DNA from: Aradus depressus
Taxonomy: Eukaryota; Arthropoda; Insecta; Hemiptera; Aradidae
Direction of reading: 5' to 3'
Assembly (NCBI GenBank): GCA_963662175.1
Contig: OY759215.1
Span: forward strand, 14,931,079-14,995,078
DNA: 64,000 nucleotides
Below are positions 1-10,884 of the stretch, one piece after another. The notes under the pieces were generated by a model, which saw only the letters and a list, made by a program, of their open reading frames with translations, searched no databases and had not been told where the DNA came from. Numbering within the stretch: the first letter of the stretch is position 1; each line of letters starts with the position of its first letter. Made by a program: the position numbers and the translations under genes.

Positions 1-1100
1 ATAATAATAATATAAATAGAATAGGGAAAATCGCTTTTACCGAGTTTCTGATTATCCGAAACTCTGGAATCGATTTAGTGGGAATTTTCTCATTATTTTT
101 ATGAATTAGCAGCACACCTTTATAAGTTCATGCAAAAATATTTACCTAAAATGTCCATTGTGATAAACTGAGAAGACAATGAATCATTCGTTTGGACTCA
201 ATCAATGAATCTAACAATAACGAACTGCGGGCTTCAATATGAACAAAGGGCGGGGGGGTTATTGATTTCTGAAGAATATTTCGTATGAAACACATTTAAT
301 CATGGAATTCCTGTCCTGTACAAATAGCAGGAATCCAGGGTTTGGGCTGGTGAAATTGAAGATCGGCCAATAAGTTTGGAAGGGGAGCCCCTAAATACAA
401 TGAGGAACGTTTAACAAAGGTTTTATTGGGTTTCTTCAAAGTCTGAGGTAGATAGGCATCAAGCTGGGCTTAGTATTAAGGAAAAATACTGCCATGAAAT
501 CGTTGTGAAAATGGTGGTGTGCACATGGACCTAAGTATTCAATGCTTCTATCTCTCTCTTGGAAGCGCTGGGCATCCTATTTACCTCATCACCTGGACTC
601 GAAGATACCAAATCCTTCTCCTATGATCGTCCGAGCATATTCCGGGTATCTACTCTGGAAGCGAGTTGCCGTCACCTCTTCTTCTCCACGTCTTTCTCAG
701 GCGGTACTGTCCTTGACTCCTAAGGTATGTAGGTGTCTATTCATTGGATCGTATGGTCAGTTACCGAAGTACGCTCTTTTTGAGGTTCAGAATCCCATCT
801 ATCAACACCTTGGAATCTTCACTCAAGAACATCTCCAACTCTCTGCAAGTAGTTTTTTTCTCTTCATGACTTCTTCAATAGGTCTCTAGTCCTCTTTTTT
901 ATTCGGGTCCGGTAAGGCTCCCTGTATTCCGTGTAATGGCTCTCATGCAGGGCTAACTTGAAGCTTCCTTGGTCAGTAAGTTAGTAATAAATAAGTAAAT
1001 TCATTTTATATTTTTTCATTTAATTAATTTCAATTTTTATTATTAAGATTTTATTTTTATTAACTTTAATTATTATTAACAACTATAATTATTTTTATTA
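1..1100. other. Unassigned sequence with a GC-richer block
   Basis: I recognise no gene or element here. Positions about 300-960 are richer in G and C than the surroundings and hold an open frame on the + strand at 542-889 (115 codons) with no motif I can name. The rest is AT-rich with TTA/TAA-type simple sequence near 980-1110. The block may be an old retroelement fragment, but I cannot show it. Confidence 0.3.
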
Positions 1101-1122
1101 TTATTAAACCTGAAACCAATTA

Positions 1123-1663
1123 CATTACAGAATGACTATATTATCTAAAAATCTCCTAGCACAACCTATCGAAAGTATTGAGAGTCAGAAATGTTATATT
1201 ACCTCTGTCATCAGTAATTTTTTTTTTGTCTACAAAGAGATTCAGTCCTCTTGTAATCCTGAAATGTTACATAAACTATATAACTAACTAAGAGGCACAA
1301 AATCTCTAAAAAATCCATGTTATACCAGAAAATTACTGTGGAAATTTTCGGATACAAAATATGGATTTTTTAATGATTTTGTGACCAGTTCTTTTGATGA
1401 GTTCAATATAGAATGGGAGATGTCTCCCGAAACATTTAACGTTATATTATGTTATGACATGAAAAACATTGGGAGATACGTAGCTGCATTACAAAATGAC
1501 TATATTATCTGAAAATCTCCCCTCACAACCCAATAATCGTTATTGAAAGTCAGAAATGTTGTACTTTTGTCATAAGTATTTTATTTGCCTACAAAGAGAT
1601 TAGAAATCAGAAATGTGTAGCTCCCACAGAGATTGGGGCCCCCCTGCAATCCTGTAATGTTAC
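1123..1663 (+). repeat. Direct duplication, two copies 364 bp apart
   Basis: The segment starting CATTACAGAATGACTATATT at 1123 recurs at 1487 as CATTACAAAATGACTATATT. In both copies it is followed by the same order of blocks: AATCTCC, CACAACC, AAAGT, GTCAGAAATGTT, CTACAAAGAGATT, and a TGTAATGTTAC-like end near 1272 and 1662. This is a diverged head-to-tail duplication. No coding content is visible. Confidence 0.7.
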
Positions 1664-2223
1664 AATACATTATCTTTTTCGGTCCTATATTTAGACTCTG
1701 GATTCCCATGAGAGCCACTCTATTGATTGTTCGTTAGACCATTTGAATAATGAATACTGATGCCATCATCCGGTGTCAACCATCCTTTAAAAATAACTAA
1801 CTTTATGTCGACTCAATAAATTTCAGAAAAATGGGAGTGAAATGAAGTGGGAAGTGTTTTGTTGCCCTTTTTAAAATAATAACTTTAACTGAAGCTACCA
1901 CCAACAAAAAAAAATTAATAATTAAAAAAATATATATGGGGAATGGTTGCTGAGGTTCGTATGACATTTTTTGAAATGGATCTGGATTAATTCTTGTACT
2001 TGAACGATTTTGGGACATAGAAAGGTAAGTGATGTCAGAAGTTTTAGCGGAGAGTTCAAGTCCATTATTTTATTTTTACCTTTTAACATAATTCTTCTAC
2101 GATAGATTCATTCGAAGGAATGCAATTTCGACCTTCTCGTAGGTCCCTTTAGCGAAATAATACAAAGTACTATACAGCTTCTCTTGTATATGAGGTAATT
2201 GTAAAGACCTAAATCCCGGACAA

Positions 2224-2275
2224 CCTGTACTGCTTCACTAAAAGGACCGACTGGAGGGTCAACATTTTATTCTTT
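2224..2275 (+). repeat. Short dispersed repeat shared with 58195-58246
   Basis: The blocks ACTGCTTCACTAAAAGGACC and GGGTCAACA with a following TTTATT are shared, in the same order, with the sequence near 58195-58246. It is probably the edge of an undefined dispersed repeat. Its class is unknown. Confidence 0.5.
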
Positions 2276-2289
2276 CGGACACAAAAATC

Positions 2290-2570
2290 ACAAATCTATT
2301 GTCCGTGTACTTCCCCAGCACGAATTAATTAAGTTCTTGCTTTCCTTCCCAAACCAATCGACCCTTTGAGCTAAAAATCGATAGTTGACCTAATGAGGGC
2401 TTCTAAATTTTGTGTCGATACATTCATTACATCGGCAGTTATTGAAGTTTCCCAACCAATCCTCCCTTTCCTTTGGCCGATTTGGCTGATAATCAGTCTT
2501 CATGGGGTTCTGGATTCATATATATAATTTTTTGTCGATACATTCATCTTAGTTCGCAGTTTTTTTTTGA
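2290..2570 (-). mobile_element. Family A element (Helentron-like), partial
   Basis: Read on the - strand this is the right half of family A. The plus-strand text runs from GTACTTCCCCAGCACGAATT through GTCGATACATTCATTACATC (the conserved core module in reverse) to a second core module near 2535. The left half with the TATACGAAGTATA hairpin is absent. It is non-coding. Confidence 0.7.
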
Positions 2571-2963
2571 CTTAAAACATCTATTCGTTCGTTAAGCACA
2601 GTGATAGCCGGTCAAACTTTCTTGTGTTACAAAATACCGTCAGATTTCAATCGATAATAACTACGAGACTAATAATGCGATAACAACGGTTGAGGTCACA
2701 ATGGATAGAGCATGTCTGTATGTGTTTGTTGTCAGTGTTTGTTTTTCCTGTGACGTTATCGGGCTAGTGTGGGCGCCGGCGGATGATTGTTGCGAATTAG
2801 CGTTGTGTAAAATTAGAAATTAGTGTAGCGTGATAACGTTGATTCGGGTGTCATTGTAAAGAGCTTGAGGAGCACTACTAGGACTCAAAGTGAAACAATA
2901 AAAATATTCGCCGAAATATATGTAAAAATCGGTATTAAATTGAAAATTGCAAAAAAATTAAAA

Positions 2964-3161
2964 ATGTCGTCTCTTATGAATCGTAAATATGCGCGGAATT
3001 ATAGAAAACGCAAATCAGAGGAAAGCTCGCATCAAAAGCAATTTAAAAAACCTAAAAAGTCTAGTGCCGAGCAAATGCAAGAGCTACGGCAGCATCGAAA
3101 AGAAAATGAAAAATTATTTTATCCCGACGTTTTCACGGAAAATCCACGGCGTGGACCTTGA
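2964..3161 (+). CDS. Small lysine/arginine-rich ORF, possibly the 5' end of a transposon gene
   Basis: A 65-codon frame starts at ATG 2964 in a favourable AAAATGTC context; an in-frame upstream extension to 2865 is possible. The product is highly basic (KRK, KKPKK) and ends with a charged stretch containing SSAEQMQELRQHRKENEK. That stretch resembles the 'SAERQREYR'-style N-terminal repeats found in some arthropod transposon proteins, a resemblance from memory that I cannot test. The frame stops where a family A fragment begins near 3165, so the original gene was probably longer. The preceding 2680-2860 is less AT-rich and could be a 5' leader. Function is unknown. Confidence 0.3.
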   Translation: MSSLMNRKYARNYRKRKSEESSHQKQFKKPKKSSAEQMQELRQHRKENEKLFYPDVFTENPRRGP

Positions 3162-3171
3162 CTACGCCTTA

Positions 3172-3300
3172 ATATATATATTTTTTTTTCATTTTTGGAA
3201 TGAGGTGGTCGGAAAACATGAAATCTTGTGAAAAGCAAACATCGAATTTCTGACCGATTTTATAACTTCCCCTATACTTCGTATAGATAGCTGGGTTAGT
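3172..3300 (-). mobile_element. Family A left-end fragment
   Basis: On the - strand this is the left terminus of family A: the hairpin CTATACGAAGTATAG, then GGGGAAGTTAT, GGTCAGAAATTCGATG and the TTTTCCGACC block. It lies directly after the basic ORF at 2964-3161. Confidence 0.7.
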
Positions 3301-3629
3301 AAAATAAGTGGCAGGTAAATTCTGGAAAAGTGCCTCAGGATATTCTCTTAGCAGGGGGCTTATCTTTGTTGGGAAATCCGTCGGGAAGTGAACATCCCGG
3401 TCATAGGGGTCTTTATCAGGAAGCTGACTAGGTAGTGCCGTGACAACATGGAACTGGTGCCAGGAAACCCAATTCTACCATTTCTGAGAACCAACACGAC
3501 ACAGGAGGCTCAAACCTTGTCTAAATCAGGACTTCAACCTGTTCAGTTTTATTAGTCAATGTTATTATTTTGTTTGTTAAATTATTTCTATATTTGTTAA
3601 TAGTTTTGGTAAAATAAACTTAAGCATGC

Positions 3630-3845
3630 CGCGGAATTTCAGGTTTTCCGACCTCTAGAATCCAAAAATAAAAAAAACAAAACATTTCAGTGTGTCTGTA
3701 TTCTCTGAACAACAACAATAACAATAATTCCCGATAGAATAAATGTATCGACATGAAATTTTATATTTGAATCCAGAACCCTCTAATACGTATTGATTTT
3801 CAGCCAAATTTAGTCTAGATTAGTAAAACTTGGTCTATATTAGAT
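3630..3845 (+). mobile_element. Family A left-part fragment
   Basis: It carries GGAATTTCAGGTTTTCCGACC, the CCCGATAGAATAAATGTATC core variant and ATTGATTTTCAGCC in family order. The terminal hairpin is missing; a short SINE-1-like string (AAATAAACTTAAGCATGCCG) abuts its left side. The piggyBac element begins just downstream. Confidence 0.65.
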
Positions 3846-3855
3846 GGTTGGACGA

Positions 3856-5171
3856 TTAACCCTAGAATGACACCGTGAATTTTGTCACCACTATTGACAT
3901 CGTGGGGTGTCTGACACCCCAAGCACTTTATATAATTTTCTTGTAATTTATTTTTCACATTAATCCAAAACTAATGCAGATTTAATATTTTAGAATATAT
4001 GTAATAAATATAAAACAAACAAACAAAATTAGAAAGTTATTTTAAATGAATAGGAAAAAAATCAAATAAGGATGCAACATGTTGAAAAAGTTAAAATGTA
4101 GATATAGATAAAAGTACTTTACGAAATTATATTTGTAAGAAAGGTAAAAACTATTATTTTTTTTTTAAACTCAAGTATAGTGTCTATCTAAAAAAAAATC
4201 ACTTTAACAAAAAATATATACAATTTGCACAGTTACACTCAGTCACAATCGGTGCACTTCATTAGACGATGATCGTTGCACATCGGCCTCTGGCAGCTCA
4301 TGATAACCATTTTGGATTTCCTTCATTTCTTTTTCTTCGCCGGATTCCTTCATTTGTATGTTTGACAATCATATCAATAATATTTCTATCAAATAACAGC
4401 CGCCATCCGTCCACTACTTCCCGAATATCTTCTGCTTGCCCTTGTGGAACGGTCGACCAGATACTATATTTCTTGCGTTTATTCGGCCTCTGGTAGAGGG
4501 AATGTCTATTTTCCAACAATAACCATTCTTTCCCACGAATATATTAAGTTTTCCTACCTTCTCGGGGACATCGTCTTGGCAATGTGGTCGAAGAGTCTGC
4601 ACGTGTGCTGGGCTCCTCATGTCCCACGAATGTGTCATCTAATTCCTCTTCAGAGTCTAAATGAACATGGGTTTCTTCATATTCTTCTTCAGAAGTACTG
4701 CCTCTCAGTTCCTCAATATCCTCTCTTCTCAACTCTTCGAGATACACCAACAGTTCCTCATCAGTCCACTGTCTCTTTTGAGATGCCATAACTTTCCTAA
4801 AATATATAAATATACGTTATGAAGAAACCTATTGGCGCAAAACCGTCTTCCAACTCCACAGTAAACATTAACTATAACGATTTAACACATAAACTATAAA
4901 CAAAGCCATGAAAAAAAAACTTACCTGTAATAGGTAAAAAAAAAGAATGACGTCAATAACACCGTGGGTGTGAGACACCCCAAGATCACTTCAATGTTGA
5001 TTCCTGAAGTCACAAGGGCCTACTAAAGGTGTTAGAAGTCATAGTAAGGTTAGGGAGATGACTGTGATTTACCTAGGGTCGGGGGATTTCTGTGAACTAT
5101 AGGAAATTAAGTGATACACTTTAACTTTCGATTGGGGTGTCAGACACCCCACGGTGTCATTCTAGGGTTAA
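3856..5171 (-). mobile_element. Internally deleted piggyBac-like element with TTAA target duplication
   Basis: TTAA at 3856-3859 and 5168-5171 flanks inverted ends that both start CCCTAGAATGACACCGTG. Just inside each end is a perfect 17-bp palindrome, GGGGTGTCTGACACCCC. The left end carries about 28 extra bases between CCGTG and the palindrome, so the two ends are not equal. A TTAA target, inverted ends starting with C residues and a transposase remnant on the - strand fit the piggyBac superfamily. The element is about 1.3 kb, roughly half an autonomous copy, because most of the catalytic region is gone. A third copy of the GTGAGACACCCCAAG motif lies near 4970. Confidence 0.85.
4244..4789 (-). 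pseudogene. piggyBac transposase remnant (N-terminal and C-terminal parts only)
   Basis: It starts with an ATG whose complement ends at 4789. The first 80 residues are acidic (EEEYEETHVHLDSEEELDD), as in piggyBac N-terminal regions. A shifted frame at 4519-4298 follows with WSTVPQGQAEDIREVV and DMIVKHTNEGIRRRK, resembling the entry of the transposase core. It then jumps directly to a cysteine-rich tail at about 4305-4244 with the order C..C..HR..KC..C and a stop, matching the terminal zinc-binding domain that recognises the ends. The catalytic aspartate region is absent and at least one frameshift is present. The copy cannot be active by itself. Confidence 0.75.
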
Positions 5172-6204
5172 CATTACGAGATGGAGCTGAGACAGATCGA
5201 TACATTATGGGTGAAAAACAGTATGATCAAATAATAGACGGAACAATGGATGAAAACACTTTATTTAATTTGATAGTTTACACTTTAGTAAATCGTAGAA
5301 GAAAATACAACCACTATACATGAATAAGAAAAAGGTAAACCCCTTGCTTCAAGGAATTAAACAAGATATGTACAAACTGATTGAATTCTGCAGGTATCAA
5401 AATATGATACAAAAACCAACTCAATAAAATATGTCAAAAGTTTAGTGAATAAATGAATCTATATGCTTTGCAGGGAAACATTTTTTCAATGTTATCTTAC
5501 GAAATTTCTTCGGGAACTTGGACCACTCTTCAAAAAACTGGTTCCGGGGAATCTTGAGTACTGATTCTGAAAATCAATCATTATTATTAAAAATACGATG
5601 TATAGCAAAAAGATACAAATTAGTCTGAAAACTAGAAAGTATAACGAAAAGGAAAATGAGTCAATTATCTTGGGAGCTATTGGGTAAACATTATTTTTCT
5701 CGTTCAAAATTATGGATGTAACGGATCTTTTAATAAAATAGTAATGTCTGCAGTCTGCTAATATTGCAGTCAGACTGATAAACCCGCGTCTTATCGCAGT
5801 AGAATCACTTGTTCAAACGTGAATACTTGATTTGTTCCATCTCTATGCAGTATTTATTTTCATTATAAGGTAAATATTTACATTTTCGGAGCCACTCACC
5901 TTTCGACAATAATAGTCTAGGACGGGAAATCCCTATCGCCCTAGACTAAGTGTTTTAACACAGAGGTCGACTCGTAAAGTATGTTTCTGAATAAAGAATA
6001 TTATGATCAATAAGAAAATTGTTTACAATAAAGATCAGAAAAAAAAAATTAAGATACTGTTGATGTCAGTACCTACTTCACAAAATGTCTATTTGCTAGG
6101 TTGTAAGACTGAAAAATAAATTGAGTGAAGAATAAAACAGTGAAAATATATAATAATTATCATTGTAATAAATATCAAAAAATTATCCCGGATGAACAGG
6201 GGGG
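5172..6204. other. Unassigned AT-rich interval
   Basis: A short open frame continues from the piggyBac end to 5323 (DENTLFNLIVYTLVNRRRK) without a recognised match. A 9-bp perfect hairpin, TAGTCTAGG at 5913-5921 and CCTAGACTA at 5940-5948, is the only structure I see. Otherwise it is AT-rich with no assignable element. Confidence 0.3.
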
Positions 6205-6207
6205 TTT

Positions 6208-6404
6208 ATGACTCATGCCCGGGCTTTAACTATATCGCCTACTACCAGAGCGCTCTTTCGTCACTCTGGTGGACATGAGCCCGACTCTACTGTGGGATTT
6301 TGCCTACCCTAAATTTTTTATTCACCTAGGGTAGGGGTCTTTAACGAGTACCTGACATCGTACAGGCTCGGGACCATCGCTTAACGTCCCATCCGATGAA
6401 CAAA
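6208..6404 (-). mobile_element. SINE-1 copy, 5'-truncated
   Basis: In reverse it carries the SINE-1 body: GTTAAGCGATGGTCCCGAGC, ATGTCAGGTACTCGTTAAAG, CCTAGGTGAATAAA, GAGTCGGGCTCATGTCCACC, AGAGCGCTCTGGTAGTAGGC and GCCCGGGCATGAGTCATAA. The tRNA-like head is missing, as expected for incomplete reverse transcription. Confidence 0.85.
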
Positions 6405-6739
6405 GGGACCAAAATATTTCGTTGCCATGGTTTAGTGTAACGGTCAGTAGCTTTTTTAATAAAAATGTCTAACCAATTTAGAAATAAAATGAATTGTAAA
6501 TATTTAAATTTGATCAAACATAGAAAGTTCATTTATATATTTGTAATTGTGCTCTTTGTATGCATATGTAATCCTTATTCAAATTTTGTTGCGTTTGATG
6601 CCATTACTAATTAATTTCCGTTTTTCTGTTTCAGTGGTGCTTTCAAAGGCTGATGGTGTAAGTAAATTAATATATTTTATACTCAAAATTAATATTATAA
6701 AATAAACATAACTAAATGATTAGGTACTTTTACCCGCCA

Positions 6740-6975
6740 TTTTTTTTTTTTTTTGGCTCCAAGGCGTAATTGCCCTATATAGTCGGACACAAGATGTTTC
6801 AGTTCTTTGGGGAAACCCAGAAGGGACAGAGACCCGGGGCGGAAACAGAGGGCCCCCAACGACGCGTCATCAGCCCCACCGTAGCCCCTCCCCCCCCCCC
6901 CCCCCCCCTGGTCCCCCTCCTATCTTTACTAAATTTCTTTGTTATTTGTTTTTTATGTTTAAGCATATATTTTTA
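6740..6975. other. GC-rich patch with a run of 19 C
   Basis: A T-run (near 6740) is followed by a GC-rich stretch and an uninterrupted C-run at 6890-6908. A 68-codon frame crosses it but is driven by the proline (CCC) run and is not convincing as a gene. Confidence 0.4.
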
Positions 6976-7039
6976 ACACAAATTCATTCGTTTTTTTATT
7001 ATTTATCTGTACTGTTATGATCTATTAAGTTTATTGTAT

Positions 7040-7145
7040 GTAGTGAGAAGGTTTCAAAATAAAATATAGTCTGACCTCTCACAGATTTTATTAATTTAGC
7101 TAGCCGGCTTTCGAGGTTGCCCTCATCAGGCAGTCTGGTAATAAC
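7040..7145 (-). mobile_element. Penelope-like terminal-repeat remnant with hammerhead-like core
   Basis: On the - strand it reads CTGATGAGGGCAACCTCGAA followed by AGCCGGCTAGC and AATAAAATCTGTGAGAGG. CTGATGA plus a small hairpin plus GAAA is the hammerhead ribozyme core found in the terminal repeats of Penelope-like elements. Stem I is weak here, so activity is doubtful. An A-run follows at about 7158-7180. Confidence 0.45.
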
Positions 7146-7569
7146 TAATAATCATTTAAAAAAAAAAAAAAAAAAAAAAATGTTTTAATAAATAAAACAA
7201 TTTAAAATTTCATGGATGGGGGCAGTTATGTTATTCCTGTTCCCCATTAAAGCCACAACTAAGTTTGTTATGTATTAAATAGATTTATTAAATAAATTGC
7301 GACATATATAGCTGCAACCTTTTTGTTTTCCTTCCCTAATGGTTTTAGCAGTTAGTAGCAGCCAATACGACTTTTATGTATTCACTTAAGAAAAACAAGA
7401 GGTGAAATAAAAAGATAAAACATAAATAAATAAATACATTTATTAGGAAGGAAATAACAAATGAAAAAGAAAACCTAATTAAGATGCATGATGGGAAATT
7501 CATGTTGGTTATCCAGACACTAATTTTGATATCGGGCAGGAATTTTACTATGAACCTCACTCCATACAT

Positions 7570-7990
7570 ACATATATAGTTTTTATAATTTTTTTATTTT
7601 ATATTTTTATATATTCTTATTTCTTTAATGTATGTTTTTATTATATACATATATATTTTTTTAAACTTAATTTATATTCTTATTCTTTTTATTACTATTA
7701 TTATATTATTATTTTTTCTTATTTTTATTATTATCATTATAATTATTTTCTCATTGTATACATAGACATAGTATTATTATTTTGTACATATTCTTCAAGA
7801 CTTTTTTTTACACACAGACATTTTTTATTATTTTTAAAAAATTATTATTATTAATTTTTTTTTTTATATTTAGTTATCATCGTACATAAATTGTTCCATT
7901 AACTATTGTCAACAAATTTACTTATGGTCTGTACCAATTGTAAATATGCATAATAAATAAAAAAATAAAAATACGCCTCAACATTATATC
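7570..7990. other. AT-rich simple sequence
   Basis: T-rich and TTA-rich sequence ending in AATAAATAAAAAAATAAAAA near 7950-7970. That could be the A-rich tail of an old retroelement. No coding part can be identified. Confidence 0.3.
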
Positions 7991-7991
7991 T

Positions 7992-8313
7992 TTGGAGGAG
8001 AGTTTTATAACTGAAAGGGCAAGTGACGTGAGGAACATGGTTGAAAAAAACGTTTCTCAGGAGTCCATCTTGGAGCAGTTCATCATGATATGCTCCATGG
8101 TATCATGGACGTGGGGTGGGTCCAGGAACAGCATGGACTGTCCATTCGTCCGATCCTGTGCAGATAGAACCCAGGAAGCTCATGGTTCGAACACATTTTT
8201 TGAAACCAACTCCTGCGAGAACCATGGTTTCTGTCTGGAAACTAAAGATTCATAGAAAATGCCTTTCAGCCTGCCATTTGCCCCAGATCTTCCCACTTAC
8301 AGGCGCTGTGCAG
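7992..8313. other. Unidentified moderately GC-rich segment, interrupted by the hAT MITE
   Basis: This block and its continuation at 8852-8900 form one sequence split by the MITE at 8314-8843. An 87-codon + strand frame (7992-8255) exists but shows no recognisable domain. The composition stands out from the AT-rich surroundings, so it may be part of an older element or gene fragment. Confidence 0.3.
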
Positions 8314-8851
8314 TAGGGTGGAACGAAAATGGCCTTTAAAAATTTTTTTATTTATTAGTTTGGTAATAGTGGAGAAAAGTTGCCTTTTAAGTTCAAAAAG
8401 AATAAAAAAAAATAGGTTGCAATACTACAACATCTTGAGGTGCCGCAAAGAGCTTAAAGTTTGTAAAAAAATTGAAAAATTTTAAACTTTGATAAATTAT
8501 TTTTTATGAATTACGTACATATAATGTTACAAAAGATGGTTTTAAATACATATATAAGCATTAGAATTGGAAAAAATTATTAATTATAAAATATAATAAA
8601 AATAAAAAAATATTTTGTTATGTCAAATTTTGTATTTCTTACTTCTGTATCCTTAATGATTACAAATGTTACGCAAAATGTTTGTTTCTACTTCATTGCC
8701 ACATTAAACTGGTCCTTGCGGCACCTCAAGACGTACTCCAATATTTTTCATATATTTTTCATTTATCTTATCTACACTAAAAGGCAACTTTTCCGCGCTA
8801 TTCCAAATTAAAAATCAAAAGGTGATTTTTTCGTTCCACCCTACTGTGCAG
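8306..8851. mobile_element. hAT-type MITE with exact 8-bp target duplication
   Basis: CTGTGCAG at 8306-8313 and 8844-8851 flanks an element of 530 bp whose ends are TAGGGTGGAACGAAAA and its reverse complement. Inverted similarity continues imperfectly for about 70 bp inward (AAAAGTTGCCTTTTA on one side, TAAAAGGCAACTTTT on the other). An 8-bp duplication and a TAGGG terminus fit the hAT superfamily. The interior has no transposase, so it is non-autonomous. The exact duplication suggests a fairly recent insertion. Confidence 0.85.
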
Positions 8852-9224
8852 GTCTCTGTAGACTAACTGCAGTCTAGTGCAGCAACCTCAGTGGTGGCCC
8901 TCATCTCAAAATTTTTTTCTTAAATTTCAAAAATAATAAAATAATCATATCAAAGGAATTGTGTTTCCTGTTCAAAAACACTATTTGATACATAATACCT
9001 GCCCTTTCAACTTCTAATCCGCCGTCAAACATTAAAATGTCAGAACGAACTAATGTATCAAGTTCTTGTTCTCTCTGTGAACTTAAAACTAAACTACCAA
9101 ATTTCGCGATGATACGTTCGTTATACCGGCAATTATTAGAATTTTCAGTTAGGCGCCCTCCTCTGATCCTCTTTGACCATATCGGCATATGGCTGAAAAT
9201 TGACATGTCATTTCGAGTCAAGTA

Positions 9225-9385
9225 AATTCATTATATCTAAAGTTATCGTGCTCACAGACATTCAAACCAGGAACAGGAAGTTTTTTTATTTTTTAGAATT
9301 CCGTTAAAAACTCAACATCGAATTTCTTACCGATTACATAACTTTCCCTGTACTTTGTATAGCTTGGGAAGTAAAAGAAAAATAA
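9225..9385 (-). mobile_element. Family A left-end fragment
   Basis: In reverse: TTTTACTTCCC, the degraded terminal hairpin, GTTATGTAATCGGTAAGAAATT and TCTGTGAGCACGATAACTTT. The rest of the element is lost. Confidence 0.65.
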
Positions 9386-9700
9386 ATATATATTTTTTCT
9401 TAGTACAAGAGATTACTTATTTTTATATCCTTCCTATGCACTATATTTATCTATCGATATCCCTGGCGCTTCCTTCCTAACTCGCTGTCTTCACAAGCCC
9501 CAGATTGCATTAGACCTTTCCTAATTTCTCCATAATGGACTATCGATTTCACTCCAAAGATGTTGTCTTCTACAAACCTAATACACTTCTTTTCAAGTAC
9601 GAGGTATCTTCTCTGCAAAGATTATCTTCAAAATAAACAGAAAAATGTAGCCTCACAAAACGAAGGCAGCAAATTGAAAAAATAATTATAGATAATATTT

Positions 9701-10350
9701 TAATGCAGCTATATTCTATATACTGGGGCGCATGTAGCTCGAGTATATTTTAATGCAGCAATATTCTATATATTGGGGCGCATGTAGCTCGAGTATATTT
9801 TAATGCAGCAATATTCTATACATTTGGGCGCATGTAGCTCGAGTATATTTTAATGCAGCAATATTCTATACATTTGGGCGCATGTAGCTCGAGTATATTT
9901 TAATGCAGCAATATTCTATACATTTGGGCGCATGTAGCTCGAGTATATTTTAATGCAGCAATATTCTATACATTTGGGCGCATGTAGCTCGAGTATATTT
10001 TAATGCAGCAATATTCTATACATTTGGGCGCATGTAGCTCGAGTATATTTTAATGCAGCTATATTCTATATACTGGGGCGCATGTAGCTCGAGTATATTT
10101 TAATGCAGCTATATTCTATATATTGGGGCGCATGTAGCTCGAGTATATTTTAATGCAGCAATATTCTATACATTTGGGCGCATGTAGCTCGAGTATATTT
10201 TAATGCAGCTATATTCTATATATTGGGGCGCATGTAGCTCGAGTATATTTTAATGCAGCTATATTCTATATACTGGGGCGCATGTAGCTCGAGTATATTT
10301 TAATGCAGCTATATTCTGTATATTGGGGCGCATGTAGCTCGAGTATATTT
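9701..10350 (+). repeat. Satellite: 13 tandem copies of a 50-bp unit
   Basis: Units begin TAATGCAGC at 9701, 9751 and every 50 bases to 10301, with no change in period. Each contains GGGCGCATGTAGCTCGAG (an XhoI site) and ends GTATATTT. Units differ at fixed sites (GCT or GCA; TATACTGGGG, TATATTGGGG or TACATTTGGG). Copies 3-7 and 10 are the same GCA/TACATTTGGG type, so the array grew recently by local amplification. It abuts a LINE 3' end. Confidence 0.97.
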
Positions 10351-10359
10351 TCAGACTTT

Positions 10360-10860
10360 AAAAGAAAGCATTAAGAATTATAAACAATATTACTCAAAGA
10401 ACAAGCTGCAGAGAAATATTTAAACAACTAAAATCCTGCCTTTGCCATCGCTGTTTACATTTGAAACATTAATGGATATCAGGACAAATATAAATATTTT
10501 CCCTCTTAACAATTCTAGCCATGATTACGCAATCAGGAAGAAAGAAGACTTTCGAATAACTAAACATTGCTCTTCTATTTTTGAAAAAAGTATAACTCAT
10601 AAAAGCATTAATTTATTTAATGCCCTTCCCCACTTCTTGAAGTCAATAGATACAATAAAAAAATTTAAACTTAAACTAAAACTGTTTATGTTAGAGGAAA
10701 CCCTTTACACGGAAACAATTTTATTGTCACTGTTCAAAAAGAATAAAAAAAAACACAATAAAAAATCATTTTGTTATTGTTACATTGTTTTTTGTTTTTT
10801 TTCTATATCTCGAACATTGGGACCTGATGAAGGGACGTAAGAACATCCTTTGTGATAAAG
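10360..10860 (+). pseudogene. LINE 3' end: C-terminal part of a non-LTR reverse transcriptase
   Basis: The frame at 10442-10840 begins at an internal leucine codon and encodes SLFTFETLMDIRTNI, NNSSHDYAIRKKEDFRITKH and KSINLFNALPHFLKSI. This order is characteristic of the region after the polymerase domain in insect LINE proteins. A frameshift lies just upstream, where REIFKQLK is in another frame at 10410-10432. Only the last fifth of the protein remains, as in a 5'-truncated insertion. The clade (CR1/Jockey-like) is uncertain. Confidence 0.7.
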
Positions 10861-10884
10861 ACACTTCCGGCAGAGTTTTAAGAA

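Noticed and set aside
542..889. 115-codon open frame as a host gene
   Set aside because: No recognisable domain, no splice or promoter context, and composition alone does not support coding.
6770..6976. Proline-rich 68-codon protein
   Set aside because: Produced by translation of a C homopolymer.
9701..10350. CRISPR array
   Set aside because: The 50-bp units are contiguous with no unique spacers, in a eukaryotic sequence.
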